Numbered from the stretch's first letter, positions 25,060-33,689 are shown. The stretch is 64,000 nucleotides of DNA from an uncultured Collinsella sp. (GCA_959026725.1 CAUFMG010000003.1:62001-126000); one strand, 5' to 3'. Notes: a model not told the origin generated them from the sequence alone. Program-made: numbers and translations.

Positions 25060-26754
25060 CTACTTGCGGTGAGCGCGGTAGAACTCGATGAGCGCCTGGG
25101 TCGAAGCGTCCTGCTCGGCCTTGGCGGCGTCATCGTGGAAGGCCGGGGTGATCTGCTTGGCAAGCTGCTTGCCCAGCTCAACGCCCCACTGGTCGTAGGA
25201 GTCGATGCCCCAGACCGTGCCCTCGACAAACGTGATGTGCTCGTACAGGGCGATGAGCTCGCCGAGTGCGAACGGGGTCAGCGTGTCGCCGAAGATCGAG
25301 GTCGTCGGACGGTTGCCCTCAAAGCAACGGGCCGGGACGATCTGCTCGGGCGTGCCCTCGGCACGAACCTCGTCGGCCGTCTTGCCAAAGGCGAGCGCCT
25401 TGGTCTGGGCCAGGAAGTTGCCCAGGAACAGCTCGTGGACATCCTGGCCGCTGTCGGTTGCGGGGTTGGCAGTGTTGGCGAAAGCGATAAAGTCGGCCGG
25501 GACCACCACGGTGCCCTGGTGCAGCAGCTGGTAGAAGGCGTGCTGACCGTTGGTGCCGGGCTCGCCCCAGAAGATCTCACCGGTATCGGAGGTCACGGCG
25601 CTGCCGTCCCAGCGGACGTGCTTGCCGTTGGACTCCATGGTGAGCTGCTGCAGGTAGGCCGGGAAGCGGTGCAGGTACTGGCTGTACGGCAGCACGGCGT
25701 GGCTCTTGGAACCAAAGAAGTTGACGTACCAGACATTGAGCAGGCCCATCAGCGCAACGGCGTTATTCTCGAGCGGCGTGTTGCAGAAGTACTCGTCGAT
25801 AGCATGGAAGCCCTCGAGGAACTGCTGGAAGCGCTCGGGGCCGAGCACGACGATCAGCGACAGACCCACAGCAGAGTCAACAGAGTAACGGCCGCCGACC
25901 CAGTTCCAGAAACCAAAAGCGTTAGCGGGGTCGATGCCGAAGGCCTCGACCTTCTCGAGTGCGGTGGAAACGGCGACAAAGTGCTTGGCCACGGCCTCGG
26001 CGTTCTGCTCATCGGAACCGTCGATAGCGCCCTGGGCCTTGAGCTGCTCGAGCATCCAGGTCTTGACCTCGCGGGCGTTGGTGAGGGTCTCAAGCGTGGT
26101 GAAGGTCTTGGAGACGATGATCACGAGCGTGGTCTCGGGGTCCAGACCCTTGAGCTTCTCGGCCTGATCGTTGGGGTCGATGTTGGAGATGTAGCGGCAG
26201 TCGATACCGGCGTCGGCGTACGGACGCAGGGCCTCGTAGGCCATGACCGGGCCCAGGTCGGAGCCGCCGATGCCGATGGACACCAGGTGCTCGATCTTCT
26301 TGCCGGTAACGCCCTTCCACTCACCGGAGCGCACGCGCTCGGCGAAGGCATACATGCGGTCGAGGACCTCGTGCACGTCGGCGACGACGTCCTGGCCGTC
26401 AACGATGAGCTGACCCTTCTCGCTTGCCGGACGGCGAAGCGCGGTGTGCAGGACGGCGCGGTCCTCGGTGGTGTTGATGTGCTCGCCGGAGAACATGGCG
26501 TCGCGGCGCTCCTCGAGCTTCACCTCGCGGGCAAGATCGCACAGCAGCTTGACGGTCTCATCGGTCACCAGGTTCTTGGACAGATCGAAGTGAAGGTCGC
26601 CGGCGTCAAAGCTCAACTTATTCACGCGGTCGGCGTCAGCGGCGAACCAGGCCTTGAGGTCGATGCCCTCGGCCTCGAGCTTCTCCTGATGGGCCTCGAG
26701 CGCCTTCCAAGCGGCAGTCGACGTAGCGTCGATGGGTGCGGCAACAGTTGCCAT
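25060..26754 (-). CDS. pgi: Glucose-6-phosphate isomerase
   Basis: 564 residues from the ATG at 26754 (GAGGAGGAC upstream). Phosphoglucose isomerase with both SIS-like domains: VSIGIGGSDLGPVMAYEAL near residue 150 and IVSKTFTTLETLTNA near 205. The family signature GGRYSVDSAVGLSL is near 275, and the active-site Glu/His lie in the FCNTPLENNAVALMGLLNV and HVRWDGSAVTSDTGEIFWGEPG segments. It interconverts glucose 6-phosphate and fructose 6-phosphate. The product of the FrlB-like deglycase would feed directly into it. A GGGCGCA/TGCGCCC hairpin lies in the leader (26774-26795). Confidence 0.96.
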   Translation of the reverse strand: MATVAAPIDATSTAAWKALEAHQEKLEAEGIDLKAWFAADADRVNKLSFDAGDLHFDLSKNLVTDETVKLLCDLAREVKLEERRDAMFSGEHINTTEDRAVLHTALRRPASEKGQLIVDGQDVVADVHEVLDRMYAFAERVRSGEWKGVTGKKIEHLVSIGIGGSDLGPVMAYEALRPYADAGIDCRYISNIDPNDQAEKLKGLDPETTLVIIVSKTFTTLETLTNAREVKTWMLEQLKAQGAIDGSDEQNAEAVAKHFVAVSTALEKVEAFGIDPANAFGFWNWVGGRYSVDSAVGLSLIVVLGPERFQQFLEGFHAIDEYFCNTPLENNAVALMGLLNVWYVNFFGSKSHAVLPYSQYLHRFPAYLQQLTMESNGKHVRWDGSAVTSDTGEIFWGEPGTNGQHAFYQLLHQGTVVVPADFIAFANTANPATDSGQDVHELFLGNFLAQTKALAFGKTADEVRAEGTPEQIVPARCFEGNRPTTSIFGDTLTPFALGELIALYEHITFVEGTVWGIDSYDQWGVELGKQLAKQITPAFHDDAAKAEQDASTQALIEFYRAHRK

Positions 26755-26881
26755 AAAGTCCTCCTCAGCATACGGGCGCACGCCTCCATGCGCCCGGACA
26801 TTCAGATGCCACTATTCTAGCGCAGGTCAAGACCATAATCAGCGAGCGTTGCCAATCGGCCCCCAAACGGCGACCGGCCAA

Positions 26882-26943
26882 AAAGGGACAGGTTTGTTTT
26901 GGCAGGTCAAACGCTTTACCAATCAAATAGAACCTATCCCTTT
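26882..26943. repeat. GGGACAGGTTT inverted-repeat element
   Basis: AAAGGGACAGGTTTGTTTTGG (start 26882) pairs with 26915-26943, about 75% complementary, loop of three to four bases. A partial copy of the left arm (GGGACAGGTTTTG) recurs at 27621-27633 upstream of the polymerase gene. The element lies between two minus-strand genes. Confidence 0.65.
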
Positions 26944-26953
26944 ATGGTAAATA

Positions 26954-27529
26954 TTAGGCCGCGGCGCACACGCTGCCGAGCAACTCACGCAGAGGAGACC
27001 CAATGCCCTCCAGCAGTTCGGGCGCGATAATGGCGAAAACGGGAACCTCGCCGGCACCCACAACGGCGGGCACTTTTCCCTCGGAGACGATGCATCCATA
27101 AGGCACAAAGCCGTCCTCACCGGCATCGAGCGCCGCCATACGACGGGCGAGCTCGCGCGCAAAGCCGGCCGTATCGGCATCGCCGATCGCCAGGACAAAG
27201 TCCGCGCCTTCGTCGGTCGCCAGGGCCAAGGCTTCGTCGATCAGCTCGTCTCCCCCGTCGCCCCCGACCAAACCGCAGCGGAAAAGCACGCGCTCGAGCA
27301 GGGCGCGATCGAGCGAGCCCAGCGCCGCCGAAACGAGCTCATCACGCGTGTGTTTGTCGCCTCCCAGCACGACCAGTGCCTTGGTGCCGCCATAGTGGGC
27401 AACCAATCGCCCGCACCAGCGAGCCACATCCCCATCCGCAACCAAGCGCGTCGGCATACCAAACCCATAGTTGACCATTATCCCCACAACCCTTCCGTGC
27501 GTATAGGCGGTATCAATCGTTAGACTCAT
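26954..27529 (-). CDS. Stand-alone protein resembling the N-terminal domain of iron alcohol dehydrogenases
   Basis: 191 residues; the ATG at 27478 (MVNYGFGMPTRLVADGD) would give 174 residues and matches the usual butanol dehydrogenase opening better. The order of motifs follows the NAD(P)-binding domain of Fe-ADH: an opening strand, a KALVVLGGDKHTRDELV segment, then ADFVLAIGDADTAGFA, where the family has GGGSxxDxAK. The catalytic iron-binding C-terminal domain is absent. The dinucleotide GGGS loop is replaced by GDADT. It may be a remnant or a repurposed domain; no function is assigned. Confidence 0.55.
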   Translation of the reverse strand: MSLTIDTAYTHGRVVGIMVNYGFGMPTRLVADGDVARWCGRLVAHYGGTKALVVLGGDKHTRDELVSAALGSLDRALLERVLFRCGLVGGDGGDELIDEALALATDEGADFVLAIGDADTAGFARELARRMAALDAGEDGFVPYGCIVSEGKVPAVVGAGEVPVFAIIAPELLEGIGSPLRELLGSVCAAA

Positions 27530-27657
27530 GCTACGAAGCGAGGTTTTCCGAGCTGTTTCGCGCTCTTTAGAGCTGCGTTAAAAAACCCGATGCAACCGCA
27601 CGACCATACCCGCCAAAGAGGGACAGGTTTTGACGATGTCCGCGCAAGCAGGTATTA

Positions 27658-27690
27658 TCGAACATGTATTCGATAAGAACATGTGTTTGA
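27658..27690 (+). promoter_or_regulatory. Two tandem LexA (SOS) boxes
   Basis: TCGAACATGTATTCGA at 27658-27673 has one mismatch to the actinobacterial TCGAAC-N4-GTTCGA box. AAGAACATGTGTTTGA at 27675-27690 is a weaker second box. Both lie just upstream of the polymerase start at 27704. Confidence 0.75.
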
Positions 27691-27703
27691 TGGAAGGACA
27701 CGG

Positions 27704-29209
27704 ATGGCGCACGAGCAGCACACCTATATCTGCATCGACCTCAAGACGTTTTATGCCAGCGTCGAGTGCGTCGACCGTGGGCTCGATCCGCTCACCACCA
27801 ACCTGGTCGTTGCCGACGAATCGCGCGGGCGCACGACCATCTGCCTCGCCATCACACAGGCCATGAAGGACCTCGGGATACGCAATCGCTGCCGTCTGTT
27901 CGAAATTCCCGATGGCATCGACTACATCACGGCCGTACCGCGCATGCAGCATTACATGGAGGTGTCGGCGAAAATCTACGGTATCTATCTGGAATACGTC
28001 AGCCCCCAGGACGTGCACGTCTACTCCATCGATGAGTGCTTTATCGACGTGACGCCCTATCTGGACCTCTATCACACAGATGCGGAAGGGTTCGCCTGCA
28101 CGCTGCGCGACGAGGTCCTCGCGCGCACCGGCATCACGGCGACGGTCGGCATCGGCCCCAACCTATTCCAGGCCAAGGTAGCGCTCGACATTACCGCCAA
28201 GCACGTACCCAGCCGCATCGGCATACTCGACGACGAGACCTTTCGCAAGGAGATCTGGCCTCATCGTCCCATTACCGATATCTGGGGCATCGGCCCCGGC
28301 GTGGCAGCCCGCCTCGAAAAGTACGGCGTCTACGATCTGATGGGTGTCGCCGCGCTCGACGAAAACCTGCTTTACGATGAGCTCGGCGTCAATGCCGAAT
28401 ATCTTATCGACCACGCCTTTGGGCGCGAGCCAACGACCATCGCCGATATCCAAGCCTATCGCCCGCAAGCGACCTCGACCACCACGGGGCAGGTGCTCTC
28501 GAAGGGCTATGCCTACGAGCAGGCCTACACCGTCTTGCGCGAAATGGTCGATGCCGCCGTGCTGGATTTGATCGACAAGCACGTGGTGTGCGACAGCATC
28601 TCGCTCTTTGTGGGCTATGCAAGCGAGCGCGCCGACATACGCCGGCTCAACGCCAGCGGCACGGCGCAGTATATAGACGGCTGCGGACACCTGCGCTCGA
28701 GTACCTCGGGCATCGAACCCGCAGCGACCGACGGCTCCGAGCTCGCGCCCCGTGCTCCCAAGCCCGTCCAGCGCGATGACGAAAGGCGTCGCCTGGTGCG
28801 CGAAGCGCAGGCAATCGATGGCATCTTTGTGGGAGAGCATGGCGGCAAACCGCGTGGTGGCTATGCCGCACTCTTTGCGCACTCCAACGCCTCGCGAAAG
28901 CTGCCCGAGCGCACTAATTCGTTTAAGAAAATCATGGGGTATTTCGATGACCTTTGGGCACAAACAGTCGATCCCAAACGACCGGTCAAGCGCATCAACC
29001 TGGGATTTGGCAACCTCATGCCCGAGGAATTTACCACCATCGATCTGTTCAGCGATATCGAGGCCGATGAGCGCGAGCGCGACCTGGCGCGCGCCGTCCT
29101 GGCCGTGAAAGGCAAGTACGGCAAGAACGCGCTCGTCAAGGGATTAAGCTTTACCGCCGGCGCCACCGCGCGCGAACGCAACGACCAAGTTGGAGGACAC
29201 CGTGCCTAA
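27704..29209 (+). CDS. Y-family DNA polymerase (UmuC/ImpB type)
   Basis: 501 residues from the ATG at 27704. Catalytic acidic residues lie in YICIDLKTFYASVEC (first Asp) and VHVYSIDECFIDVTPYL (SIDE motif). The helix-hairpin-helix region DIWGIGPGVAARLEKYGVYDLMGVA follows near residue 205, and then the little-finger domain. A 30-residue Pro/Ala-rich insertion lies near 335-355. These polymerases copy past DNA lesions with low fidelity. SOS boxes lie upstream and a YolD-like gene overlaps the end, the arrangement of UvrX/YqjW-type polymerases of Gram-positives. Confidence 0.92.
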   Translation: MAHEQHTYICIDLKTFYASVECVDRGLDPLTTNLVVADESRGRTTICLAITQAMKDLGIRNRCRLFEIPDGIDYITAVPRMQHYMEVSAKIYGIYLEYVSPQDVHVYSIDECFIDVTPYLDLYHTDAEGFACTLRDEVLARTGITATVGIGPNLFQAKVALDITAKHVPSRIGILDDETFRKEIWPHRPITDIWGIGPGVAARLEKYGVYDLMGVAALDENLLYDELGVNAEYLIDHAFGREPTTIADIQAYRPQATSTTTGQVLSKGYAYEQAYTVLREMVDAAVLDLIDKHVVCDSISLFVGYASERADIRRLNASGTAQYIDGCGHLRSSTSGIEPAATDGSELAPRAPKPVQRDDERRRLVREAQAIDGIFVGEHGGKPRGGYAALFAHSNASRKLPERTNSFKKIMGYFDDLWAQTVDPKRPVKRINLGFGNLMPEEFTTIDLFSDIEADERERDLARAVLAVKGKYGKNALVKGLSFTAGATARERNDQVGGHRA

Positions 29210-29627
29210 ACCCAAACAACAGCCCGTGCGCCCGCCGACCGCCTTCGAGCGCCTGGCGGACCCCGAGGGCAGGCGCCGCGCCGCCGACCCCAAGCTCACT
29301 GCCAACGGTGCCGTGCGCGCCAACCGCGCCGCGCAGTTTATGCCCTTTGCCGCCCTCACGGGATACTACGAACTCGTGCGCAAGCAGGAAATCACCGTCG
29401 AGTCAAAACGTGAGCTCACGGAAGAAAAAGCCCTCGTACTTTCTAAAAAGCTCGAGGGTCTCAAACGTGGCGACTTGGTTCGTGTCAACTATTACGATAC
29501 ATACGGCTATCGCAGCCGCACCGGCATCCTCGACGAGGCGCTCCCTGCTTTCAAACTCCTCAAGCTCAAAGATATCGCCATCGACTTCGACGACATCCAG
29601 GACATCGAGCTACGCGGACGAGCCTAG
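29202..29627 (+). CDS. YolD-like protein, polymerase partner
   Basis: 141 residues from GTG at 29202, which overlaps the polymerase stop by eight bases and has TTGGAGGAC upstream. The core runs from RAAQFMPFAALTGYYELV through the SKRELTEEKALVLSKKLEG helices to a small beta domain ending DIQDIELRGRA. YolD-like proteins occur almost always with UmuC-type polymerases and are thought to act like UmuD, but their mechanism is unproven. The first 45 residues are Pro/Arg-rich and probably disordered. Confidence 0.85.
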   Translation: MPKPKQQPVRPPTAFERLADPEGRRRAADPKLTANGAVRANRAAQFMPFAALTGYYELVRKQEITVESKRELTEEKALVLSKKLEGLKRGDLVRVNYYDTYGYRSRTGILDEALPAFKLLKLKDIAIDFDDIQDIELRGRA

Positions 29628-29653
29628 GCAAGGATGCGCATCCAAGGCAAGGC

Positions 29654-30037
29654 CTACAGCGTCATGACGCAGTAACCCGCATCTCTCACGGCAGCCTCAA
29701 GGACACCGCGATCGATCGGCCGCTTGGAGCGCACGCGCGCTGTGTGGTCCGCATACGTCACCGTTGCCCACACGCCATCCAGCGCATTGAGAGCATTGGC
29801 TACGTTCTGAGCGCAGCCGTCACAGCTCATGCCGCCGATGAGCAGCTCATCGCTATAGGGATAGTGCGATGCATCGGTATCCACCACAACAACCTTCTTG
29901 GCCTTCTTACCGCTCGCGCCATCGCTGCAGCAGCTCTTTCCGTGTGTCGAAGCGACAATGCGACGCAGTCCAAAAAACATGCCGACGGCAATGACGGCCA
30001 ACACGATGAGATTCGCAGGGTTGAGCAAGTCGCTCAT
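29654..30037 (-). CDS. Membrane-anchored HMA (heavy-metal-associated) domain protein
   Basis: 127 residues from the ATG at 30037 (GAAAGGGGAACGC upstream). There is one N-terminal membrane helix (residues 8-25), a short linker with HGKSCCSDG that could bind metal, then a ferredoxin-like HMA domain with GMSCDGCAQNV (residues 69-79). The CxxC pattern is that of Cu(I) chaperones and copper ATPase N-termini. No ATPase is attached. A CsoR-like operator just upstream supports copper control. It could hand copper to an exporter elsewhere. Confidence 0.82.
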   Translation of the reverse strand: MSDLLNPANLIVLAVIAVGMFFGLRRIVASTHGKSCCSDGASGKKAKKVVVVDTDASHYPYSDELLIGGMSCDGCAQNVANALNALDGVWATVTYADHTARVRSKRPIDRGVLEAAVRDAGYCVMTL

Positions 30038-30066
30038 GCGTTCCCCTTTCAAGTAGCACTATCTAG

Positions 30067-30083
30067 ATACCCCCATGGGGTGT
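30067..30083 (-). promoter_or_regulatory. CsoR-like copper operator
   Basis: ATACCCCCATGGGGTGT is a GC-rich inverted repeat (ACCCC-CAT-GGGGT) of the kind bound by CsoR. It is 30 bases upstream of the HMA-protein start. Confidence 0.6.
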
Positions 30084-30145
30084 CCCCATCTTAACCCAAA
30101 ATCGTGTCCGTTCGGTCAATTAGTTTCCCTCTTCAAACTTTTTTG

Positions 30146-30173
30146 TTGACCATGACTTACTTTCGTGTATAAG
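30146..30173 (+). promoter_or_regulatory. Promoter of the DUF3793-flavodoxin operon
   Basis: -35 TTGACC (30146-30151), 16-bp spacer, -10 TATAAG (30168-30173), about 40 bases before the GTG at 30213. Confidence 0.6.
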
Positions 30174-30212
30174 TTTTCCTAGGCTAACAACTGAGGACCC
30201 GAAAGGAGCATC

Positions 30213-30917
30213 GTGACTCGAACCATTGACATCCCAACATACCAAACGGCTGTCGTGCGCAACTGCTCCCCTACGCTCGCAGGTATCAAGCCGGCTTCGC
30301 TCTTTACCTATCCCGGCGTTTACGCCAACCAAAACGGAAAACCCAGCGCCGCCCATATCGAAGAGCGACGCTCTCGCCTGCTCGCCGTCATAACCCAATG
30401 CAACCGCGAGCTCCAGCCACTCGGGATCCATATGAGCGTTTTGGTCTGGCGCCCCTGCGGAGCGCTCATCTATGTGTACCGCCCTGCGGACCTCATGCGA
30501 TACCTCTCCGACCCCCGTGCCACGACGGCGCTAGCCGCCGAAGGTTACGATGTCCACAACCTGCCCGCATCCCTGGTGCATCTCGCCGCGCGCATCACGC
30601 TGGCAAGCAGCAATGCCGCAGAAAGCGCCTATGACGGCAGCGTCTGCGCACTCGCGCGAAATAGACACTGCGATACGGGGTGCATATGCGAGTTCCCCCA
30701 CGAAATTGGCTATTTTTTGGGCTATCCCTACGAAGATGTCCATCAGTTTATCGTCCAGCACGGCGAAAACTATAAGGTCTTTGGGGCCTGGAAGGTATAC
30801 ACAAACGTTGAGCAGGCGCTCACGACCTTCGATTCCTATCGCGCATGCACGCAATACCTTACCTACATCTATCAACAGGGCTGCACCCTGGGACAACTTG
30901 TCCAGGCAACCCGATAG
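30213..30917 (+). CDS. DUF3793 family protein
   Basis: 234 residues from GTG at 30213 (AAAGGAG four bases upstream). The family pairing with a flavodoxin gene is kept. Conserved stretches are VVRNCSPTLAGIKPASLFTYP at the start, VLVWRPCGALIYVYRP in the middle, and FPHEIGYFLGYPYEDVHQFI near residue 160. The many conserved Cys (CSPTLAG, CNREL, CGAL, CDTGCICEFPHE) hint at metal or redox chemistry. The function is unknown. Association with flavodoxin in anaerobes suggests iron or redox homeostasis. Confidence 0.85.
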   Translation: MTRTIDIPTYQTAVVRNCSPTLAGIKPASLFTYPGVYANQNGKPSAAHIEERRSRLLAVITQCNRELQPLGIHMSVLVWRPCGALIYVYRPADLMRYLSDPRATTALAAEGYDVHNLPASLVHLAARITLASSNAAESAYDGSVCALARNRHCDTGCICEFPHEIGYFLGYPYEDVHQFIVQHGENYKVFGAWKVYTNVEQALTTFDSYRACTQYLTYIYQQGCTLGQLVQATR

Positions 30918-30963
30918 AGCATACAAAACGCGGCCGCACGCCGCACAACCGAAAGGAAAACAT

Positions 30964-31383
30964 ATGAGCAAGATCGCCGTCGTCTACTGGAGCGGTACAG
31001 GCAACACCGAGGCCATGGCAAACTTCGTTGCCGAGGGCGCAACCGGTGCCGGCGCCGAGGCAGAGGTCATCTCCTGCGCCGACTTCTCCGCAGACAAGGC
31101 CGCCAGCTATGACGCCATTGCCTTCGGCTGCCCCGCCATGGGCTCCGAGGAACTCGAGTACGATGAGTTCCAGCCGATGTGGGACGAGGTCAAGGAGACT
31201 CTCGGCGACAAGAAGGTCGTCCTCTTTGGCTCCTATTCGTGGGCCGAGGGCGAGTGGATGGACAACTGGAAGGCCGACGCCGACGAGGCGGGTGTTAACG
31301 TCGTCGATTCCGTCATTTGCTACGATGCGCCCGACGATGAGGGCGAGACCGCTTGCAAGGCCCTCGGAGCCGAGCTCGCGTAA
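30964..31383 (+). CDS. Flavodoxin
   Basis: 139 residues, a short-chain flavodoxin. The FMN phosphate loop is YWSGTGNTEAMA at residues 7-18; the isoalloxazine-flanking loops are FGCPAMGSEELEYDEF and FGSYSWAEGEWMDNW. It is a cytosolic one-electron carrier that can replace ferredoxin, for example for radical-SAM and glycyl-radical activation such as NrdG. It follows the DUF3793 gene by 46 bases with its own GAAAGGAAAAC site. Confidence 0.93.
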   Translation: MSKIAVVYWSGTGNTEAMANFVAEGATGAGAEAEVISCADFSADKAASYDAIAFGCPAMGSEELEYDEFQPMWDEVKETLGDKKVVLFGSYSWAEGEWMDNWKADADEAGVNVVDSVICYDAPDDEGETACKALGAELA

Positions 31384-31435
31384 CGAACCCAGGACCTCCA
31401 AAAGAGTCTGCATCAAAGCGCATCCTTATCCCTAC

Positions 31436-31477
31436 AAAAGAGCGGGGGCTGGATTCAGGTCCAGCCCCCGCTCTTTT
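31436..31477. terminator. Bidirectional terminator between flavodoxin and ABC transporter genes
   Basis: An 18-bp stem with a six-base loop (31454-31459), A run on the left and T run on the right, serves the two convergent operons. Confidence 0.92.
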
Positions 31478-31500
31478 GTAACGGCAGTTACATCAACCGG

Positions 31501-32253
31501 CTACGAAATATTGCCCAAGAACGCCTTGGTACGCTCGCTCTTGGGGTGGTCGAAGACCTCGCTCGGCGTACCCTCTTCCACAATGACGCCGCCGTCCATA
31601 AAGACGACGCGGTCGGCGACGTCGCGGGCAAAGCCCATCTCGTGCGTCACGACGATCATGGTCATACCGTCGCGTGCCAGGTCGCGCATGACACCCAGAA
31701 CGTCGCGAACCAGCTCGGGATCGAGTGCCGACGTGGCCTCGTCAAAGAGCATAACGTGAGGGTTCATCGACAGGGCGCGGGCGATGGCAACGCGCTGCTG
31801 CTGGCCGCCCGAGAGCTGGTTCGGCATAAAGTCGATACGCTCGGCAAGACCGACCTTGGTCAGCTCCTCGACGGCAATCTTCTCGGCCTCTTCCTTGCTG
31901 CGCTTGAGCACCTTCTGCTGCGCGAGCATGACGTTCTTTTTGACTGACAGGTGCGGGAACAAATTGAACTGCTGGAACACCATGCCCAAGTGCGTACGCA
32001 CCTTATTGAGGTCAACGCCCTTGGCGCACACGTCCACGCCCTCAACGACAATCGAGCCGCTCGTGGGATGCTCCAGACGATTGATGCAGCGAAGCATCGT
32101 CGACTTGCCCGAGCCCGAAGGACCCAGGACTACGACGACCTCGCCCTTGTGCACATCCAGATCGATATCGCGCAGGACCACGTTATCGCCAAAGGCCTTC
32201 TGGAGGTTCTTGATGCTGACGACGACCTCGTTCGAGTTATTGGTTTCGCTCAT
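31501..32253 (-). CDS. Polar amino-acid ABC transporter ATPase (GlnQ-like)
   Basis: 250 residues, one ABC domain: Walker A LGPSGSGKSTML (about 41-52), signature LSGGQQQRVAIARAL, Walker B VMLFDEATSALDPE, and the switch His in VVTHEMGFARD. The ALDPELV and EEGTPSEVFDHPKSER segments are typical of the polar amino-acid (PAAT) class. It partners the permease gene 12 bases upstream and the lipoprotein at 33746. The imported substrate is a polar amino acid, not further defined. Confidence 0.93.
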   Translation of the reverse strand: MSETNNSNEVVVSIKNLQKAFGDNVVLRDIDLDVHKGEVVVVLGPSGSGKSTMLRCINRLEHPTSGSIVVEGVDVCAKGVDLNKVRTHLGMVFQQFNLFPHLSVKKNVMLAQQKVLKRSKEEAEKIAVEELTKVGLAERIDFMPNQLSGGQQQRVAIARALSMNPHVMLFDEATSALDPELVRDVLGVMRDLARDGMTMIVVTHEMGFARDVADRVVFMDGGVIVEEGTPSEVFDHPKSERTKAFLGNIS

Positions 32254-32265
32254 GATAGGACCTCC

Positions 32266-33627
32266 TTACAGACCGGCGATGTGATCGGCAGGCGTCGCGA
32301 CAACCTGCCCGGCGCTCTTGGTGGGACGCTTCTTTTTGGTTTCGGCCGTACCCAGCAGTCTCGCCTCAAGACCGCTCACCAAGCGCGCAAGCGGCAGGGT
32401 GATGACCAGATAGAACAGGGCGGCAACCACGTACGGTGTAATGGAGCCCGTCGTGGCCACGATGGTACGGGCGTTCATGACGATCTCGACCACACCCACG
32501 GCGGCAAGCAGCGACGTATCCTTGTAAAGCAAGATAAACTCGCTGGTCAGCGTAGGCAAAACATTGCGGAACGTCTGCGGAATCATAACGTAGAGCAGCG
32601 TCTGGAAGGCATTCATGCCCAGAGAGCGAGCAGCCTCGTTTTGGCCCTTGGGGATCGATTGAATACCGGCACGGAAGATCTCGCACAGGTACGCAGACGA
32701 GTTCATGGCCATGACGATGACGCCCAAGACATAGTCGTCCACCTTGACGCCGGCCAACGGCAGACCGAAGAACGCGATATAGATCTGCAGGAACGCCGGC
32801 GTACCGCGAATGATATTCACATAGATGCCGGCAAGGCAACGCAGGATGCGCGACTTGGAGATGCGCATGAGCGACAAGGCAAAGCCAAAGGGGATTGCCA
32901 GCGGAAACGCCACGAGCACGATCGAGAGCGACATGAGGAAGCCCTTAAAGACGATCGGCAGGCTTTGGACCAAAATGACCGGGTTTAAGAACAGGCGCAG
33001 AAACATATTGGAGTTCCAGGCCTCGACCCACGGCTGCTCCTTAAGGTCGGCCAGGAAGTTATCGAATGCCGTCACGCCCTTAATCTCGACGGGAGGAATC
33101 TTGGAAATCTTCTTGGTCGAACCGTCGGCGAGCGTATAGGTGCCGCTAAAGGCCTCATCGCCGCCCTCGACGGGAAACGTCACACCGTAAACCTCGACAC
33201 GGAAAAAACCGCCGGCAGGCGCCGTCTCGCCAAAGTCGATCTTGAGCGTCTGGCCGTCAGCCTTGCACGTGGGCTTCATGGGCGTACGATCCATGAGGTC
33301 CTCGCCCGAGAGCATCGTCAATCGCGTGTCATCGGTACCAAACGTCGTGCCGTCGACAAACGTCAGCGAAAGACCGCTCAGCTCCTCGTCGGCATCGGCC
33401 TGAACTTCCCAAGTGATGCGCGTCTCGGTGCCGCCGACCACATCGCTACCCGAACCGGTATTGGGTCGGGCGGTAATCTTTGCGGTCTCAAGCGCCTGGG
33501 CGGTCGTGGGCACGCAGGCCCCCGCGCATACCAGGGCGAGCGCCACAGCCAGGGCACAGGCCAGCTTTTGGAGCATCGAGGGCAGTGGAAAACGCTGCTC
33601 CGCGGCCCCTTTGTTCAGTCGAGACAA
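32266..33627 (-). CDS. Amino-acid ABC transporter permease with a secreted N-terminal domain
   Basis: 453 residues from the TTG at 33627 (TAGGAG five bases upstream). A signal-like helix (MLQKLACALAVALALVCAGA, about 18-37) is followed by about 150 residues predicted outside the membrane, rich in beta-strand and Thr/Gly (ETRITWEVQADADEELSG, then GGFFRVEVYGVTFPVEGGDE). The permease domain then starts near residue 230 and includes the EAARSLGMNAFQTLLYVMIPQ coupling motif. Ordinary PAAT permeases have about 220-300 residues and no such domain. The extra domain may dock the binding protein or the cell wall. Confidence 0.88.
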   Translation of the reverse strand: MSRLNKGAAEQRFPLPSMLQKLACALAVALALVCAGACVPTTAQALETAKITARPNTGSGSDVVGGTETRITWEVQADADEELSGLSLTFVDGTTFGTDDTRLTMLSGEDLMDRTPMKPTCKADGQTLKIDFGETAPAGGFFRVEVYGVTFPVEGGDEAFSGTYTLADGSTKKISKIPPVEIKGVTAFDNFLADLKEQPWVEAWNSNMFLRLFLNPVILVQSLPIVFKGFLMSLSIVLVAFPLAIPFGFALSLMRISKSRILRCLAGIYVNIIRGTPAFLQIYIAFFGLPLAGVKVDDYVLGVIVMAMNSSAYLCEIFRAGIQSIPKGQNEAARSLGMNAFQTLLYVMIPQTFRNVLPTLTSEFILLYKDTSLLAAVGVVEIVMNARTIVATTGSITPYVVAALFYLVITLPLARLVSGLEARLLGTAETKKKRPTKSAGQVVATPADHIAGL

Positions 33628-33689
33628 GGTGGCTCCTATCGTAGAAGTTGCCGGCAAAACGAGACGGAAAAGCTCTCCGTCAAGAGAAG

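Noticed and set aside
25069..26820. 583-codon open frame opposite pgi
   Set aside because: It mirrors the pgi frame in high-GC DNA, has a low-complexity Val/Leu/Gly composition and no ribosome site; pgi is certain on the other strand.
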